From JACPNO01 sp963825405 (lineage in GTDB: Bacteria; Acidobacteriota; Terriglobia; Bryobacterales; Bryobacteraceae): DNA of 64,000 bases. Under the pieces are notes generated by a model that worked only from the letters and a program-made list of their open reading frames with translations, did not search any database and had not been told where the DNA came from. This document shows positions 28,802-39,333 of this stretch, piece by piece. The stretch is from NCBI GenBank assembly GCA_963825405.1, contig CAWGTB010000011.1, positions 248,001 to 312,000 of the forward strand, read 5' to 3'. The stretch's first letter is position 1. Every line of letters starts with the position of its first letter. The position numbers and the translations under genes are program-made.

Positions 28802-31020
28802 ATGAACTTTCTTGATTCCATCTGGATGATCCCCCTGTTCCCGCTGGCCGGCGCCGCGATCATGCTGCTATGGGGACGCAAGCTCGATCCGCAAGGCGCC
28901 GTCGGAAGTGGCTGAAGCGCCGGGGCTCGAGCATACGCATCGACGATCATGGGCATTCGCACTCGCACGATCACGGGCACAGCCATTCGCCACGATCATG
29001 ATCACGGCCATTCTCACGATCATGGCCACTCCCATGGTGGCGGGCTGAAAAAGCTGATCAATCTCATTTGTCCCGGCGCGATCCTTCTGTCCTTCATCTT
29101 CTCCGTGGGCGCCGTCTATCAACTGGCGCACACCGCTACACGCGTTCACGAAGTGGTTCAGTTCACCTGGCTCGCCGGCCTGCCGTTCCACATGCAGGAC
29201 GGGCGCATGGCCACGTTCAGCGCCGACTGGGGCTTTTTGCTCGATCCGCTGAGTTCCGTGATGATCCTGGTAATTACCGGGATCGGCTTCCTGATTCACG
29301 TCTACTCGACCGGCTACATGGCGCACGACGGCGGCTACTACCGCTTCTTCGGCTACCTGAACCTGTTCGTCTTCTTCATGCTGATGCTGGTGCTGGCGAA
29401 CAACTATGCGCTGCTCTTCGTCGGCTGGGAAGGCGTGGGTTTGTGCAGCTACCTGCTCATTGGTTTTTACTTCCAGAAGAAATCGGCGGGCGACGCGGGC
29501 AAGAAAGCTTTCATCGTCAATCGCGTCGGTGACGCCGGATTCATTCTGGGCATTCTGCTCATGCTGAGCGTGATCGGCTCGGTGCGGTTTCCTGAGCGTC
29601 AATCAGGTGTTGCGCAGCGGAGTGTTCCAGCCCGAGACCGTTGGCTTCGGCGTCCTGAGCGCCATGGCGCTGCTGCTGTTCATCGGAGCGACCGGAAAAT
29701 CCGCGCAGTTCCCGCTGTACGTTTGGCTGCCGGACGCCATGGAAGGCCCGACACCGGTTTCCGCATTGATTCACGCCGCGACCATGGTTACCGCGGGCGT
29801 TTACATGGTGGCGCGATCGGCGGCGCTGTTCCAACTCACGCCGCAGACTTCAACGATCGTGGCAGTCGTCGGCGCGTTCACGGCGATCTTCGCGGCTTCG
29901 ATCGGCCTGGTCCAGAACGATATCAAACGCGTGCTCGCCTACTCGACGGTGAGCCAACTGGGTTACATGTTCCTGGCGCTCGGCGTGGGCGCGTATTGGG
30001 TGGCGGTCTTCCATCTGTTCACGCACGCATTTTTCAAGGCGCTGCTCTTCCTCGGCTCAGGCTCGGTAATTCACGCGATGTCCGGTGAGCAGGACATGCG
30101 CCACATGGGTGCGCTCAAAGACAAGATCCCCACCACGCACTGGACCATGCTGGTGGGTTCGATCGCCATCGCCGGCATTCCCGGACTGGCCGGATTTTTC
30201 TCCAAAGACGAAATCCTGTGGGAGGCGTACAGTTCGCCGCTGGGCTCGAACGCCCTCTACGGCGTAGGCCTGCTGACGGCCGGTCTGACCGCCTTCTACA
30301 TGTTCCGCCTGATGTATCTAACGTTCTACGGCAAGTCGCGCGTGAAGCCCGAAGTTGCGGCTCACATCCATGAATCGCCCGCCAGCATGACCATTCCGTT
30401 GATGATCCTCGCCATTGGCAGCGTGCTCGCAGGCTGGATTCGCGTTCCGAAGGTCTGGCCGATTCCGGAAGATTTCCGCCTGCTTGAGCACTGGCTCGAG
30501 CCGGCGTTCGCAGCGGCGGCTACCGAAGCCAGCCCACGAAGGCGAGCACAGCGCCAGCATTGAATGGATTCTGATGGCAGTGTCGGTGGCTGTCGCGATT
30601 CTCGGAATCGTCCATTGCGCAATGGTTTTACGGCAGACGAACGGATATTCCGGATACGTCTGCAAACCCGACTGACGCGCTTTCACGGACATCCTTCTCA
30701 ACAAATGGTACGTCGATGAAATCTACGATTTCCTGTTCGTCAACGGCCTGGCCAAAGGCGGCGGCAGACTGTTGGGCAGCTTCGATCGCAACATTGTCGA
30801 TGGCGGCGTCAATGGCGCCGGCTGGCTGACGCGTTTCTCGTCGAAAGTTTCCATGTGGTGGGACAAGTGGATTATCGATGGCACCGTGCGCCTGGTTTCG
30901 CTGCTGGTGAAAGTTGCTTCCTACCCGGTGCGCGTTCTGCAAACCGGCAGCGTGCAGGCGTACGCATTATTCGTGGTGGTAGGCGCGCTCGCGTTCCTCG
31001 GTTATTACATCGCGCGGTGA
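28802..31020 (+). CDS. nuoL: NADH-quinone oxidoreductase subunit L with a histidine-rich loop (several frameshifts)
   Basis: Antiporter-like membrane-arm subunit, ~735 residues after joining frames (E. coli NuoL 613). It starts MNFLDSIWMIPLFPLAGAAI. After GRKLDPQ the frame steps three times and a loop rich in His, Asp, Ser and Gly follows (28929-29043, about 17 His, ending HDHGHSHGGGLKK) before the second helix. The core shows FVGWEGVGLCSYLLIGFY, PLYVWLPDAMEGPTPVSALI and DIKRVLAYSTVSQLGYMF. More steps lie near 29592, 30528 and 30610-30680 (also an in-frame TGA). The C-terminal lateral helix and last membrane segment (LNKWYVDEIYDFL, ALFVVVGALAFLGYYI) end at 31018-31020. Confidence 0.9.
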
Positions 31021-31024
31021 ACTT

Positions 31025-32583
31025 ATGGACCAGCATCTACTGAGCATCGTATTGTTCGCCCCGCTGGCCAGCCTGGCCGTGCTGCTGCTGATCCCGTCTT
31101 CCAATAAGACGCTCATCAAAGTTTGGGCCAATCTTTCCAGCTTCGCCGCGTTCATGATTTCGCTCCCGCTCGCCGCGCGCTTCGACAAGAGCGCTCCGGG
31201 CTTTCAAATGGTGGAGCGCTACGACTGGATCCCCTCGCTCGGCGTGAAATATCTGATCGGCATCGACGGCATCAGCCTGCTGCTGGTGATGCTCACCACG
31301 GTGATCGGATTCCTGGCGATTCTTTCTTCGTGGAAAGCCATCGACGAGCGGGTGAAGGAATACTACGCCATGTTCCTGCTGCTGCAGACGGGAATGATCG
31401 GCGTATTCATCTCGCTCGATTTCTTCCTGTTCTACGTTTTCTGGGAACTGGTGCTGGTGCCGATGTACTTCATCATCGGCGTGTGGGGCGGGCCGCGGAA
31501 ACTCTACGCGGCGATTAAGTTTTTCCTGTACACACTGGCCGGTTCGGTACTGATGCTGCTCGGCATCCTGACGCTGTACTACCGCTACCACAGCCAGTTC
31601 GGATCCTACACGTTCGAAATCGCCGAATTGATGAAGCTCGATTTGCCGCTGGGCCTGCAGCAATGGGTTTTCTGGGCATTCTTCATCGGCTTCGCCATCA
31701 AGGTGCCGATGTTCCCGTTCCATACCTGGCTGCCGGACGCGCACGTGGAAGCGCCGACGGCGGGCTCGGTAATTCTGGCCAGCCGTGCTGCTGAAGATGG
31801 GCACTTACGGATTCATCCGTTTCTCCCTGCCGCTAGTGCCCAAAGCCTCGGTGAACGTGACGATTGTCCAGGTGCTGGCCGTGCTCTCGATCATCGGCAT
31901 CATCTACGGCGCGCTGGTCAGCCTGATGCAGCAGGATTGGAAAAAGCTAATCGCCTATTCCTCGGTGAGCCATTTGGGCTTTTGCACGCTCGGGATTTTT
32001 GCCATGAATCCCAACGGCATCGCCGGCAGCGTCATCCAGCAGATCAACCACGGCATCTCGACCGGCATGCTCTTCCTGATTATCGGCGTGGTGTACGAGC
32101 GGCGGCACACGCGCGAGATTTCGGAATACGGCGGCCTGGCGCATGTCATGCCCAAGTTCGCCATCGTTTTCGCGATTGCGATGCTGAGCTCGGCGGGATT
32201 GCCACTGCTCAACGGGTTCGTGGGCGAGTTCACGATTCTGCAGGGGGCGTTCGAAGCCAATCGCGCCTGGGCGGCGTTCGCGGTGGCGGGCGTGATTCTG
32301 GGCGCGGCCTACCTGCTCTGGCTTTATCAGCGAACGATGTTGGGGCAAATCACCAAGTCCGCCAATCTGCATCTTCCGGATTTGAGCGTGCGCGAGATGG
32401 CCGTGTTTCTGCCGCTGATCGCGTGGGCCATCTGGATCGGCGTTTATCCCAAGCCGTATTTTGATTTGCTGGAAAGGCCGGTGGCGCAGATTGTCGAGCG
32501 CGTCCGGCCCGGTTACTACCAGGGTGGCGCGGCGATCAACGCGGGCGTGGCGCAGCCCAGCAGCACGGCGGGTGCAGCAATGA
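31025..32583 (+). CDS. nuoM: NADH-quinone oxidoreductase subunit M (two frameshifts)
   Basis: About 518 residues, antiporter-like. ISLDFFLFYVFWELVLVPMY carries the key membrane Glu; KVPMFPFHTWLPDAHVEAPT and LMQQDWKKLIAYSSVSHLGF are the discontinuous-helix and Lys motifs. The frame steps +1 near 31783 (an extra C in GCCAGCCGTG). In the raw sequence the frame runs on without stop into nuoN. One more inserted base in the low-complexity 3' end (PSSTAGAA region) would bring TGA 32581-32583 into frame, overlapping the nuoN ATG as ATGA. I therefore end nuoM there and do not call a fusion. Confidence 0.88.
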
Positions 32584-34049
32584 ACCAGTTCTACACCTCG
32601 ACCGATCATTTCGTTCTGATCCCGGCCATCATGCTGGCGCTATTTGGATGCGCCATTTTGCTGTTCGATTTCCTGGTGTTTCCCGACCCACGACAGCGCA
32701 AATGGCTGTTGCTCTTCGTGGTGCTGGGCCTGGGTTTTACGGGTTTCGGATTATGGCGCCAGCAGATGTTCCTCAACGCCAATGGCCTAACGGAGATCAC
32801 GGCGTTTCAAGGTTCGCTCACCATCGACCGCTTCGCGCTGTTCTTCAACTGGATTTTCGAGATCGCTTCGCTGATCGTCGCCATCGTCTCCTACGCCTAT
32901 CTGGAAATCGAAGGCGAGCATCACGGCGAGTATTACGCGCTGATGCTGTTTGCCCAGTGCGGCATGTTTTTCCTCGCAGCCGGCACGGATTTAGTCACGC
33001 TCTTCATCGGCCTGGAATTGATGGCCCTGTGCTTCTACGTGATGGTCGGATTCCTGCGCGGCGCCAAACGCTCCAACGAAGCCGCGTTGAAATATCTGCT
33101 GCTGGGCGCGTTCTCCAGCGGATTTCTGGTCTACGGGTTTTCCATCATGTACGGCCTGGCAGGCTCGACCAAACTATCCGACATCGCGATCGCCATCGCC
33201 GCGCGCGATCCGTGGGATCCCATGGTGTTCCTGGCCATGGCCACCACCGCCGTGGGCTTGCTGTTCAAAATTTCGGCCGCACCGTTCCACATGTGGGCGC
33301 CGGACGCCTACGAAGGCGCGCCCACCACCGTCACGGCGTATCTCTCGGTCGCTTCCAAAGCGGCGTCGATCGCGTTCCTGCTGCGCATCTTCATGGGTCC
33401 GCTGGCTTCGGCGCGCGAGTCCTGGGAACCGCTGCTGACCGTAGTCGCCATTCTGACGATGACCGTGGGCAACCTCGCCGCCGTCACTCAAACCAACCTC
33501 AAACGGCTGCTGGCGTACAGCTCGATTTCGCACGCCGGCTACATGCTGCTGGGCCTGATCGCCGGCAACGAGACCGGCATCAAAGGCATCGAGGTCTACA
33601 TCCTGGTTTATGCGTTCATGAACCTGGGCGCGTTCATCGTGATCGTGGCGCTGCGGCGCAAGAACATCATCGGCGAAGACATCGACGACTTGGCCGGCCT
33701 GATGCAGAAAAGCCCAGGCTACGCGGTGCTGATGCTGGTGTTCATGCTGTCGCTCGCCGGGATTCCGCCGACCGCGGGCTTCCTCGGCAAGTACTATATT
33801 TTCCTGTCGCTGATCGAGACCCGTCATTACCTGCTGGCGGTGATCGGCACGCTGTACGTAGCCGTCGCAATCTACTATTACTTCCGCATCGTGCGCAGCA
33901 TGTTCGTGGGACAACTGGTGGAGCAGGCGCCGCTCGCCACCAGCTTCGGAGTGCGCCTGGCTTTGGGCGTGGCCGGCGTGATGACGCTTGCCATCGGCAT
34001 CTATCCCGAGCCGTTTTTGCGCATGGCGCAAGGGTCCATACTGAGATAG
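32580..34049 (+). CDS. nuoN: NADH-quinone oxidoreductase subunit N
   Basis: 489 residues (E. coli 485), antiporter-like, intact. ATG 32580 gives MNQFYTSTDHFVLIPAIMLA. FIGLELMALCFYVMVGFLRG has the membrane Glu, LFKISAAPFHMWAPDAYEGA the discontinuous helix, and QTNLKRLLAYSSISHAGYML the Lys helix. Ends FLRMAQGSILR. Coupled to nuoM by a probable ATGA overlap and followed after 3 bases by nuoH. Confidence 0.93.
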   Translation: MNQFYTSTDHFVLIPAIMLALFGCAILLFDFLVFPDPRQRKWLLLFVVLGLGFTGFGLWRQQMFLNANGLTEITAFQGSLTIDRFALFFNWIFEIASLIVAIVSYAYLEIEGEHHGEYYALMLFAQCGMFFLAAGTDLVTLFIGLELMALCFYVMVGFLRGAKRSNEAALKYLLLGAFSSGFLVYGFSIMYGLAGSTKLSDIAIAIAARDPWDPMVFLAMATTAVGLLFKISAAPFHMWAPDAYEGAPTTVTAYLSVASKAASIAFLLRIFMGPLASARESWEPLLTVVAILTMTVGNLAAVTQTNLKRLLAYSSISHAGYMLLGLIAGNETGIKGIEVYILVYAFMNLGAFIVIVALRRKNIIGEDIDDLAGLMQKSPGYAVLMLVFMLSLAGIPPTAGFLGKYYIFLSLIETRHYLLAVIGTLYVAVAIYYYFRIVRSMFVGQLVEQAPLATSFGVRLALGVAGVMTLAIGIYPEPFLRMAQGSILR

Positions 34050-34052
34050 CCG

Positions 34053-35225
34053 ATGCAGACCGTCTTCCAACATCCTCTGTTTATCCCCATCGCGTTGACC
34101 GTGGTGATCATCGCCGTGTTTCCGCTCATTGCCGGCTATATCACGCTGGTTGAGCGCAAGGTGTTGGCGGATTTTCAGGTGCGCCTTGGCCCGATGCGCG
34201 TAGGCCCGCACGGCCTGCTGCAGCCCATCGCCGACGCTCTGAAACTGCTGCTCAAGGAAGACATCATCCCCACCGACGCGGATCAATCCATCTTCTGGAT
34301 TGCGCCGATTATTTCAACCTTCACCGCCCTCACGTCGTTTGCCGTGCTGCCGTTCAGCCAGTACATCTTCGTGGCGGACGTCAACGTGGGGCTGCTGGTA
34401 ATCCTGGCGATGTCGGCGGTGGGCATTCTCGGAATCATTCTGGGCGGCTGGGCGTCCAACAGCCACTATCCGCTGCTGGGCGCGCTGCGCAGCGCGGCGC
34501 AGTTGGTCAGCTACGAAGTCGCGCTTTCCTTCGCGCTGCTCTCCGGACTGATGGTGGCCGGCACGCTCAGCCTGCAGGGCATCGTCAAAGCGCAGCAGGC
34601 GCGCGGAATCTGGTTCATTTTCGAGAACTATGGATTCATGATCGTGCCGTTCATGGTGTACCTGATTTCAGCGACGGCGGAAACCAACCGCGCGCCCTTC
34701 GATCTGCCGGAAGCCGAGTCCGAACTGGTCGCCGGGTTCCACACCGAGTACAGCGGCTTCCGCTGGGCACTCTACTTCCTCTCCGAATACGCCAATATTT
34801 TCGTGGTTTCGAGCGTGGCCGTGACGCTGTTTTTCGGCGGCTGGCTGCGGCCCTTCCCCAGCGTGGCCTGGCTGGGGGCGTTGGATTACATCGTGCCGGT
34901 GGCGCTGTTTGCGGGTTCGGGTGCTTCCTGCTTCCTGCTGATCAAGAAACTGCGCGACCCGATCCAGCAGAAGGTGCTCATCGTGGTGGCGCTGGGACTG
35001 ATCGGCGCAGGCGCGCTGTTCGCCATTCCTGCCGTGAATGCCGCCTCCGCCAGCGTCTTCTGGTTCCTCTTCAAGATCGCCGTGATCATCTACATACTGA
35101 TCTGGTTCCGCGGCACCTTCCCGCGTTTCCGTTATGACCAGTTGATGGACATCGGTTGGAAGTACATGATCCCGATCGGCATCGCCTCGGTAGTAATCAA
35201 CGCGCTATTGGGAATGACGCGCTAG
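34053..35225 (+). CDS. nuoH: NADH-quinone oxidoreductase subunit H
   Basis: 390 residues, eight to nine helices, intact. YITLVERKVLADFQVRLGPM is the first-loop signature; GPHGLLQPIADALKLLLKED and SATAETNRAPFDLPEAESEL (the quinone-channel loop) are unmistakable. NuoH links the quinone cavity to the membrane arm. Its position last, after nuoN, is unusual: it normally sits between nuoG and nuoI. The gene ends 6 bases before the stop of the convergent hypothetical. Confidence 0.95.
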   Translation: MQTVFQHPLFIPIALTVVIIAVFPLIAGYITLVERKVLADFQVRLGPMRVGPHGLLQPIADALKLLLKEDIIPTDADQSIFWIAPIISTFTALTSFAVLPFSQYIFVADVNVGLLVILAMSAVGILGIILGGWASNSHYPLLGALRSAAQLVSYEVALSFALLSGLMVAGTLSLQGIVKAQQARGIWFIFENYGFMIVPFMVYLISATAETNRAPFDLPEAESELVAGFHTEYSGFRWALYFLSEYANIFVVSSVAVTLFFGGWLRPFPSVAWLGALDYIVPVALFAGSGASCFLLIKKLRDPIQQKVLIVVALGLIGAGALFAIPAVNAASASVFWFLFKIAVIIYILIWFRGTFPRFRYDQLMDIGWKYMIPIGIASVVINALLGMTR

Positions 35226-35231
35226 TCCCAC

Positions 35232-36092
35232 TCAGCGTCCCGGACTGATGGTGGGAGCTTTTTCGCGAGTCACCACGACTCCGACCGCCGCTCCCACGGC
35301 CACCGTAATCAGAACTCCGGCTATGATGGCGTGGCTACCGATGGCTGTGCCAGCGGCTTGGCTAACTGCACTCGGCAGCGGCGGCGCTGGAATAGCGGGA
35401 AGCACTTTGATCGTGCTGAGAGTCAGCGCTTGCGGAACCGCGCCGGACACCACGCGTCCCGAGACCTCGACGCGCTTGCCCACAAACGCCGGGAAATCGA
35501 TGCCGGATCCACGCAACTCCATGGTCACGCCAGTCACTTCGTCGGTCAGGACATACGCTTGCCCCACCATCCCTACCGATCCTGTGATCGTCGAAGGCGC
35601 TGCCACGGCAACTTGCGGCGCAAACTCCAGCACGCGGCCGGACTCCAGGCTCGCCAGCAGGACGCCTTCAGCACTCATCACCCGCACCGCGCCTGTGACC
35701 GCCGCCACTTCGATGCGATCCGCCGCCAGCCGCGCCACTTTTGCGGAAGCTTCCGGCGTGGCCGGGGCGACGCGTAGCGCCAGCGCTTCAATGAGGTAGT
35801 CCGCGCCGTGGATTTCGCTCGCTCCCCGCTCGAGCACCAGGTGATCGTGATATACCCGTCCGCGTGACGCCGCCGCCAGACGCACGCGCGCGCCGCCCGT
35901 CAAATCCAGCGTGGAGGACGCCTTCGCGGTTTCGACAAGATTGCCGTCGAAGAGCGTAGCGTGGCGGGAGACGCGGGCGTTGTCGATGGAAAAACTTCCG
36001 TCGGCGTTGGCCATGCCGATAACTTGCTCGGCAGCCGGCGCGAGCGCAACATGCCAGGCCAGCGTGATGGCAAAGATCGAACGAAGATTCAC
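35232..36092 (-). CDS. Exported hypothetical protein, FecR-like beta-domain and C-terminal membrane segment
   Basis: GTG 36092 starts NLRSIFAITLAWHVALAPAA, a signal peptide. About 286 residues. The middle is beta-rich with hydrophobic/hydrophilic alternation (TLDLTGGARVRLAAASRGRV, AAVTGAVRVMSAEGVLLASL), similar in style to FecR-type domains. Near the C-terminus a hydrophobic stretch (HAIIAGVLITVAVGAAVGVVV) precedes the tail KAPTISPGR. A TAGACT box ends 7 bases before GTG 36092, supporting that start over an upstream ATG. Function unknown; it may be a cell-envelope protein. Confidence 0.65.
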   Translation of the reverse strand: MNLRSIFAITLAWHVALAPAAEQVIGMANADGSFSIDNARVSRHATLFDGNLVETAKASSTLDLTGGARVRLAAASRGRVYHDHLVLERGASEIHGADYLIEALALRVAPATPEASAKVARLAADRIEVAAVTGAVRVMSAEGVLLASLESGRVLEFAPQVAVAAPSTITGSVGMVGQAYVLTDEVTGVTMELRGSGIDFPAFVGKRVEVSGRVVSGAVPQALTLSTIKVLPAIPAPPLPSAVSQAAGTAIGSHAIIAGVLITVAVGAAVGVVVTREKAPTISPGR

Positions 36093-36162
36093 GTGGCGGA
36101 GTCTAGCACCCGGAAGCGCCTGAGGCCTATATCCCAAAGGGGATACCGGAGCGCTAATGGCC

Positions 36163-37160
36163 TTAATTCTGGTGGAGCGAGGAGTTGACAGTCGCCGGAT
36201 AGCCAGGTCCGACTGGAACGTTCTCCACGGAATTCGAATAGCCAGCAACCGAGAACGTCGCCTTGTAAACGCCGGGTTGGAGCGCAGCGTGTAATGTTTC
36301 CGCCACACGAAATGCCCATTTTCCGATGCTCCCAGCGCCTTCGTCGGAGTCTGAGATGAAGGTCAACAAAAAACCGTATTCGCCCGAATCTAAGTTCGAC
36401 AGGATGACCTCGTAGGTGCGTGGGGCGATCTTTTTGCCATCGAATGGCATCAGGTCGCGCGAGGCACCGCCGGAGACATGAAATACCCCGCCGGTGACGG
36501 TGCGAAATTGCTCTAGAATTGCTCTGTTGACGAAGACGTAATAGCTGATATTCCGTAATGGCTACTCCGTCTGGGGCATAAACCCGGATGCGCATGGGGA
36601 GCGGCATCGTGCCGTTTGGACTGTGCTGCCTGTTGATGTGCCCGTTCATGTCGGGCTTTACAACCCCGAGCGTTCCGACCGATTTTAGCGACGCCGCCAG
36701 TCTTAAAATTCGCGATTTCCGGGAGCAGTTCGACCCAGAGTCCTCGGCTCTCGATGTAGACGCCTACTTCTGTCGGCGGCCCTGCGATAGTCGAGCCGCT
36801 GCTGGATCCCGACTTCGGGGATGCGGACAAGAATCGGCCACCGTTCTGCTTCGATCCCATGGCCCGGATCACATCATCAGGCACGCCAAAACTGGCGAGC
36901 TGCGCCAGGTGGCCGGGCGTGAGCTGAAAGCGTTGATCTGAGTCGGCAATTTTCTGAATGATGACGTCTTGCGGGACTTTGCCTTGAACCATGGTAATAA
37001 TGTCGGCATTGGTGAGGGTTTCAGCGGCGAACAGTAGGAGCGGCAATAGGGCAACGAGAAGGACGTAGTGCGCTAAACAAATAATCAGCGTCCTACCCGC
37101 GCTTAGCGCAACAGAAAACAATGACAACAGAAAAACAATGCAGGCGATAGGGTACTTCAT
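36163..37160 (-). CDS. Exported hypothetical protein with acidobacterial LTN-type helical module (two frameshifts)
   Basis: ATG 37160 starts MKYPIACIVFLLSLFSVALS, and a second hydrophobic stretch follows. Next is LTNADIITMVQGKVPQDVII and FQLTPGHLAQLASFGVPDDV, a helical module common in Acidobacteria secreted proteins. A linker leads to a C-terminal beta domain (APRTYEVILSNLDSGEYGFL, GVYKATFSVAGYSNSVENV). Frame steps of +1 lie near 36645 and 36530. About 332 residues. AAGGAG lies 13 bases before the ATG. No function can be assigned; secretion and modular build suggest envelope or surface roles. Confidence 0.6.
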
Positions 37161-37269
37161 GGGGCGTGGCGCTCCTTGTGGGTGCAGTTGTACTATGCCG
37201 AGCACCCGGAAAGCAAGGTTCTGCCCACCTGCCGCGCTACGCCGCCACCAATTACGTTATGATGCCTCG

Positions 37270-38712
37270 TTGGATTCGACGAGCCCGCCTCCGCCGCCCC
37301 GTTCCTTACCGCACCGGCTGATTCTCGGACTCGCGCCGATTCTGCTCGGGCTGGCGGTAGCTTTCCTTATTCCCCGCCCCGCATCGATCGCGCCGGCAGG
37401 CTGGCGGCTGCTGGGCATTTTCGTCGGCACAATCAGTGCGCTGATCCTCGCCCCGATTCCCGGCGGCGCGGTAGTGCTGATGGCCGTCACGCTCGCGGCC
37501 ATCTTCGGCGGGCTCACCATCGCGCAGGCGCTCGGCGGCTACGGCGATCCCACCGTCTGGCTGGTGCAGGCGGCGTTCTTCATCTCGAACGCGCTGATCA
37601 AGACCGGCCTCGCGCGCCGCATCGCGCTGCTGTTCGTCCGCGCCGTGGGCGGCAGTTCGCTCGGCGTGTGCTACGCGCTCTCGCTTACGGACATGGTGCT
37701 CGCGCCCATCATTCCGTCAAACGGCGCGCGCTCGGGTGGAGTCGTGCTGCCCATCGTCCGCTCGATCGCCGAGCTCTACGGATCGCAGCCCGGCCCTACA
37801 GCGGCGCTCATCGGCTCGTTCCTGTTCACCGGTGTGTACCAAAGCATCTGCATCACCTCCGCCATGTTCATGACCGGGCAAGCCAGCAATGCGCTGGCCG
37901 CGCAGATCGGCAACCAGATGTTTCACGTTCCGGTGACGTTTCCGTTGTGGGCGTTGGCGGGAATTGTGCCGGGGCTGTGTTCGCTGCTGGTAGTCCCGTG
38001 GCTGGTTGCGCGCGTCAATCCGCCGGAAATTCGCCGGACGCCCGAAGCCCGCGCTTTCGCCGCGAGCGAGCTGCATCGCATGGGTAGCATGGATCGCAGT
38101 CAGAAAACGGTGCTGCTGATTTTTCTTTCCGTCTGCGGATTGTGGATGACTTCGCCGCTCCATCACCTGGATGTCGCGGTGACAGCGCTGGCAGGCGCCG
38201 CCGCGCTGCTGCTCACCGGCGTGCTGAGCTGGGACGACGTCATCCGCGATCACATCGCCTGGGACATTTTCATCTGGTACGGCGGATTGCTGCAGCTTGG
38301 CAAGGCCATCAACGAAGCCGGCGTGACGCGCGCATTCGCGTCGGCGGTCGGGGCCTGGTGGAGCACTGCCGGTTGGATTTCGCTGTTCGTGGTGGCCATC
38401 GTGGTTTTCTACTACGCGCATTATGGATTCGCCAGCATCACCGCGCACATGCTGGCCATGTTGCCGGCCTTCGGCACGCTGCTCATCGCCAAGGGTGCGC
38501 CCGCCGGCCTGGTATTTTTCGCATTCGCTTGCGCCGCGAATCTCTCCGGCGGCCTGACGAATTATGGCACCACGCCATCGCCGATGTTTTTCGCGCACGG
38601 TTACGTGAGCTTCGCGCGCTGGTGGAAAGTCGGATTTGTGGTATCGCTCGCCAACATTGCGATCTGGTCGACGGTAGGCGTGGTGTGGTGGAAAGTGATC
38701 GGAATCTGGTGA
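37270..38712 (+). CDS. DASS-family anion/sodium symporter (dicarboxylate or sulfate type)
   Basis: About 480 residues, eleven or more hydrophobic segments. Two copies of the substrate/sodium-binding hairpin are visible: LAPIIPSNGARSGGVVLPIV in the first half and NLSGGLTNYGTTPSPMFFAH in the second, matching the SNT motifs of the divalent anion:Na+ symporter family (CitT/SdcS). Probable cargo is a C4-dicarboxylate or citrate. The frame is open upstream, but earlier codons overlap the divergent secreted protein; TTG 37270 lies 6 bases after a TATGAT box, so I use it, with low certainty on the start. Followed after 12 bases by the HAD gene. Confidence 0.82.
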   Translation: MDSTSPPPPPRSLPHRLILGLAPILLGLAVAFLIPRPASIAPAGWRLLGIFVGTISALILAPIPGGAVVLMAVTLAAIFGGLTIAQALGGYGDPTVWLVQAAFFISNALIKTGLARRIALLFVRAVGGSSLGVCYALSLTDMVLAPIIPSNGARSGGVVLPIVRSIAELYGSQPGPTAALIGSFLFTGVYQSICITSAMFMTGQASNALAAQIGNQMFHVPVTFPLWALAGIVPGLCSLLVVPWLVARVNPPEIRRTPEARAFAASELHRMGSMDRSQKTVLLIFLSVCGLWMTSPLHHLDVAVTALAGAAALLLTGVLSWDDVIRDHIAWDIFIWYGGLLQLGKAINEAGVTRAFASAVGAWWSTAGWISLFVVAIVVFYYAHYGFASITAHMLAMLPAFGTLLIAKGAPAGLVFFAFACAANLSGGLTNYGTTPSPMFFAHGYVSFARWWKVGFVVSLANIAIWSTVGVVWWKVIGIW

Positions 38713-38724
38713 GATAGAGGAGCA

Positions 38725-39333
38725 ATGATCAAAACCGTCATCTTCGATCTGGGCAAAGTCATCGTGCCCTTCGACTTCACGCGCGGCTATCGCGCCATGG
38801 AGCCGCTCTGCAAATACCCTGCCGCGGAAATCCCCAAGCGCATCGGCTCGACCGATCTGGTCACGCGCTTCGAGTCCGGGCAAGTGGAGCCGGAAGACTT
38901 CGTCGCGCAGCTATGCAAGCAACTCGAGCTGCCGCTCAACTATCAGCAGTTCTGCGATCTGTGGACTTGCATTTTTCTGCCCGACACGCTGCTGCCCGAT
39001 AGCCTCTTCGAAGGCCTGCGCAAACGCTATCGCGTGCTGCTGCTGTCCAACACCAACGCCATTCACTTCGGGATGCTGCAGCGCACCCACACGTTCTTCC
39101 AGCATTTCGATCATCTGGTGCTGTCGCACAAGGTGGGCGCGCTCAAACCGTCGCCGGTGATTTACCGCGAAGCCATTGCGCAAGCCCGGTGCCTTCCGCA
39201 GGAGTGCTTTTTCACGGATGACATCCCCGAGTACGTCGAGGGAGCGAAACGCGAAGGCATCGACGCCGTGCAATTCAGCAATCGCGAGCAGCTGGAAAAA
39301 GAGCTGCAAACCCGCGGCATTCGCTGGGATTAG
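38725..39333 (+). CDS. HAD-superfamily hydrolase
   Basis: 202 residues, intact. Motif I is VIFDLGKVIVPFD: the nucleophile Asp is present, but the second Asp of the usual DxD is replaced by Gly, as in the HAD-IA subgroup resembling epoxide hydrolase N-terminal domains. Motif II is LLLSNTNAIH, motif III KVGALKPSPVIY, and motif IV ECFFTDDIPEYVEGAK. GGAG lies 7 bases before the ATG, inside the end of the transporter region. Probably a phosphatase; substrate unknown. The stop overlaps the convergent ADOP gene by four bases. Confidence 0.85.
   Translation: MIKTVIFDLGKVIVPFDFTRGYRAMEPLCKYPAAEIPKRIGSTDLVTRFESGQVEPEDFVAQLCKQLELPLNYQQFCDLWTCIFLPDTLLPDSLFEGLRKRYRVLLLSNTNAIHFGMLQRTHTFFQHFDHLVLSHKVGALKPSPVIYREAIAQARCLPQECFFTDDIPEYVEGAKREGIDAVQFSNREQLEKELQTRGIRWD

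Noticed and set aside
28949..29050. A separate His-rich metallochaperone gene inside nuoL
   Set aside because: The His tract is flanked on both sides by NuoL membrane segments in the right order, so it is a loop of NuoL and not an independent gene.
31785..34049. Apparent NuoM-NuoN fusion
   Set aside because: The nuoN ATG overlaps a TGA that comes into the nuoM frame with a single +1 step, the same kind of error seen throughout.
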